Under the pieces are notes generated by a model. It saw nothing but the letters and a program-made list of their open reading frames with translations, was not told the origin of the DNA and made no database searches. From the NCBI RefSeq assembly GCF_023821985.2, contig NZ_CP098805.1, positions 4,340,001 to 4,404,000 of the forward strand: a stretch of DNA of 64,000 nt, in the 5' to 3' direction. This document shows, piece by piece, positions 61,402 through 64,000 of this stretch. This DNA is from Dyadobacter chenhuakuii. Lineage in GTDB: Bacteria > Bacteroidota > Bacteroidia > Cytophagales > Spirosomataceae. How positions within the stretch are numbered: the stretch's first letter is position 1; every line of letters begins with the position of its first letter. A program made the translations under genes and the position numbers.

Positions 61402-64000
61402 ATGAAAATACCAGTACAGTTCAATCGTAAACTGTTGTTTCTTATGCGGATAAGTTTGGTTCAGCTCGTGATTTCACTGTGGTTCATCGGAACGGCCACG
61501 GCTGTGGACGTGCGCGCCCAGGAGCTGCTGACCAAAAAAATCAGTTTGCAAGCGCAGGAGCAGGATGTAAAAAAAGTGCTCAGCCTCATCGAAAAGCAGG
61601 CTGGCGTGCGGTTTATTTTCAGCTCAAAAGTGATCCAGTCAAGCAGGAAAGTGACGGTTCAGCAATCAAACCAGGAGCTTTCCAAAGTGCTGAATGATTT
61701 CCTGGTTCCGCTTGGGCTTACTTATGAAGTTTCGGGTAAAAATATTGTGATCCGGCCATCGGAAACGCCAAAACCGGCGACGGATAATGCGGAAGCCTCG
61801 CTGAAACCGGAATTTTCAAAACCTGCCGAGATCACCATTAAGGGAAAAATCACCGATTCGGAAACGAAGGAACCTTTGCCTGGTGTAAACATTCTGATCA
61901 AGGGCACGCAATCGGGCACGTCCACCGACGCTACGGGAAGTTATACATTGTCTGTGCCGGATGCCAACACAGTTTTAGTGCTAAGCTTTGTGGGTTACGA
62001 GCCGCAGGAAGTGAAAGTTGGCAGCCGCACGGAGATCGACATTATGTTGAAAACGGATCAGAAATCACTCGAAGAAGTGCTTGTTGTGGGTTATGGAACG
62101 GTAAAGAAAAGTGACGTTACAGGTTCTGTTTCTTCTGTAAAATCCCAGGAATTGACGGCATATCCCGCATTAGGAACGGTTCAGGCATTGCAGGGACGTG
62201 CGGCCGGGGTTCAGATCCAGTCAAATAATGGTGAGCCGGGGTCCAATTTCAAAGTGCGGATCAGGGGCGGGACTTCTATTAATGCCAGCAGCGATCCTAT
62301 TTATGTGGTGGACGGCTTTGTGGGCGGTGCTATTCCGCCTCCGGAAGACATTGAATCGATTGAAATATTAAAAGATGCTTCTGCCACAGCTATTTACGGT
62401 TCGAGGGGAGCGAATGGGGTGATTATGGTTACGACTAAAAAAGGTCAGTCGGGTAAGCCAAAGATTGAGTTTAACACTTCATTTTCTACGCAAAAAGAAA
62501 TCAACAGGCTGGACCTGCTCAATGCGAGCCAGTTTCTGGATTACGTAAAAGAAGTGCGGCCGAATGTGGTTGACCAGGGTGCGGACACGGATTGGCAGGA
62601 TGAAGTTTTCCGTCGCGGCGGGATCCAAAACCACCAGCTTTCGGTGGCTGGCGGAAGCGAGGCTGTGAAATATTATGTATCTGGGGCCTATTATGATCAG
62701 AAAGGCGTCATTCTGAATTCGGATTACAACCGGTTTTCGATCACGAGTAACATTGACATTCAGGCTGCCAAGCGCTTGAAACTGGGACTTAACCTGTTTG
62801 CACAACGTGTTTCACGCAATCAGTCGCGTACGCAGGAAGGTTCGAGCGGACTTACGCCGGGAGTAACTTCCTCTGCATTCAAATTTGAACCCGATCAGCC
62901 GATCATGGGTGCTAACGGCCGTTTTACGGTGGCTCGCTTAAATGACCCGATCGATAACCCTTACGCCATCGCCACGCAATTGCAGAACGAATCACTCAGT
63001 GACCGCGTGCAGGGCAACCTTTATGCAGAATACAGCTTTTGGGACGATTTGAAATTCCGCATCACATTAGGCGCGACTACAAACAGTGGCAGAGCAGGAG
63101 AATTCACCCCTACAACATTGAACGACGGTCGTAATGTAGGCGGGTCGGCATCTGTTATCGGCACAAAAAGCACATTGCTGCTGAACGAAAACTATTTGAC
63201 CTACACCAAAAAAATCGGCACTAACCATGACCTTTCGGCCATGCTCGGATATTCCTATCAAACGTCTTCGAGCGAAAGATGGGGCGGAACGGGCCAGTCA
63301 TTCATTACGGATGCGGTTTCTTACTGGAACCTGGGCGGCGCTTCGGTGTGGCAGAGTCCGGTTTCCAGCCTTACCGAATGGCAGCTGGCTTCCTATTATG
63401 CGCGGTTGACTTATGGTTTGCTGGACCGTTATCTTTTCACGGCCAACATTCGTCAGGACGGCTCTTCGAATTTTAGTAAAAACCATAAATGGGCAACATT
63501 CCCCTCAGGTGCATTTGCGTGGAAAATTTCCAGCGAGCCGTTTATGCAGAATGTAACGGCAATCAGTCAGTGGAAATGGCGTGTGAGTTATGGGTTGACT
63601 GGTAATCAGGCTATTGAGCCTTATCAAACCATGTCTCGGTTCTCGAATGTGTATACCATTATCAATGGCGTGCCGGTCAATGCCGTGCGTCCTACCACCG
63701 TTGCTAACGACGACCTGACCTGGGAAACTACACACCAGTTCGACATCGGAACTGATTTCAGCATGCTGAACAACCGACTGAACATTACCGCAGATTACTA
63801 TCGCCGCGTAACCAAGGATCTGCTTTTCAGTGTGCAGCTGCCACAATATTCTGGTTACAGCAACCAATTGCAGAACATTGGATCGGTGGAAAACAAAGGA
63901 TTTGAACTTACTGTGAACACGCGAAATCTGGTGGGCGAGTTCAAGTGGAATACGGACATTAACTTCTCCCTGAACCGCAACAAAGTTTTGTCCTTACCAA
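61402..64000 (+). CDS. SusC/RagA-type TonB-dependent transporter with STN domain (5' part)
   Basis: The first 866 codons of an outer-membrane transporter that runs past the window end. A signal peptide (about 1-40, ending VRA-QE) is followed by an STN secretin/TonB N-domain (about 42-112), a CarboxypepD_reg-like domain (ITIKGKITDSETKEPLPGVN, about 145-225) and the SusC plug. The plug shows SLEEVLVVGYGTVKKSDVTG and YGSRGANGVIMVTTKKG. Barrel strands follow. The STN domain should signal to the FecR protein just upstream. A SusD gene is expected beyond the window. Confidence 0.96.
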   Translation, partial: MKIPVQFNRKLLFLMRISLVQLVISLWFIGTATAVDVRAQELLTKKISLQAQEQDVKKVLSLIEKQAGVRFIFSSKVIQSSRKVTVQQSNQELSKVLNDFLVPLGLTYEVSGKNIVIRPSETPKPATDNAEASLKPEFSKPAEITIKGKITDSETKEPLPGVNILIKGTQSGTSTDATGSYTLSVPDANTVLVLSFVGYEPQEVKVGSRTEIDIMLKTDQKSLEEVLVVGYGTVKKSDVTGSVSSVKSQELTAYPALGTVQALQGRAAGVQIQSNNGEPGSNFKVRIRGGTSINASSDPIYVVDGFVGGAIPPPEDIESIEILKDASATAIYGSRGANGVIMVTTKKGQSGKPKIEFNTSFSTQKEINRLDLLNASQFLDYVKEVRPNVVDQGADTDWQDEVFRRGGIQNHQLSVAGGSEAVKYYVSGAYYDQKGVILNSDYNRFSITSNIDIQAAKRLKLGLNLFAQRVSRNQSRTQEGSSGLTPGVTSSAFKFEPDQPIMGANGRFTVARLNDPIDNPYAIATQLQNESLSDRVQGNLYAEYSFWDDLKFRITLGATTNSGRAGEFTPTTLNDGRNVGGSASVIGTKSTLLLNENYLTYTKKIGTNHDLSAMLGYSYQTSSSERWGGTGQSFITDAVSYWNLGGASVWQSPVSSLTEWQLASYYARLTYGLLDRYLFTANIRQDGSSNFSKNHKWATFPSGAFAWKISSEPFMQNVTAISQWKWRVSYGLTGNQAIEPYQTMSRFSNVYTIINGVPVNAVRPTTVANDDLTWETTHQFDIGTDFSMLNNRLNITADYYRRVTKDLLFSVQLPQYSGYSNQLQNIGSVENKGFELTVNTRNLVGEFKWNTDINFSLNRNKVLSLP

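Overview
The window looks like a piece of a Bacteroidota chromosome, most likely a Cytophagales/Spirosomaceae organism of the Dyadobacter type. The phylum call rests on a SusC-type TonB receptor with an ECF sigma/FecR pair, an integrase with the Bacteroidota-style arm domain, Bacteroidota-type promoter boxes (TTG, about 20 bp, TAnnTTTG) and few Shine-Dalgarno sites. The genus is an inference from remembered protein similarity.

Core region, 1-47.4 kb. The window opens inside nuoL and completes nuoM and nuoN (complex I membrane arm). It continues with an exported esterase, an alpha/beta hydrolase, a CBS protein, nadK, a dipeptide epimerase beside a PLP enzyme, tatC, pdhA and recF. A block of palindromic REP-like repeats follows, then manC, a TonB receptor, upp, an outer-membrane Wzi-like protein, nadC, a helix-hairpin-helix outer-membrane protein, recQ, a RidA protein and a SWIM/SNF2 helicase. 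After these come a Nudix hydrolase, gmhA, mnmD, an aspartyl protease with PDZ, tpiA, an OmpA protein, a small glycosyltransferase cluster, a nicotinamidase-like hydrolase, uvrA, an FAH-family enzyme, and der and era.

Integrated element, 47,652-58,229. A 10.6-kb element sits in the 3' end of an initiator tRNA gene (47,596-47,668). It is bounded by a perfect 19-bp direct repeat. Its right end carries a tyrosine integrase. Leftward from there lie an unknown gene, an excisionase-type HTH gene coupled to two orphan genes, a putative rolling-circle (phage/plasmid) replication initiator, a candidate origin region and a double-HTH regulator. The left half is cargo: an operon on the minus strand of an AIPR protein with a PD-(D/E)XK-like motif, a 149-residue unknown protein and an Mrr-type nuclease. 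An orphan gene at the left end is transcribed toward it. The element brings its own terminator for the tRNA and displaces the original one to the far side. Repeated TTGGACGGA sites occur near both ends, and at the right end they overlap the predicted integrase promoter. The AIPR/orphan/Mrr operon is the best candidate here for an undescribed anti-phage system.

Right flank, 58.2-64 kb. A KilA-N protein gene is followed by an ECF sigma factor, a FecR-type anti-sigma factor and an STN-containing SusC transporter that runs off the window. This is a typical nutrient-responsive glycan-uptake regulatory locus.

All functional calls come from motif reading and family knowledge. No database search was run.
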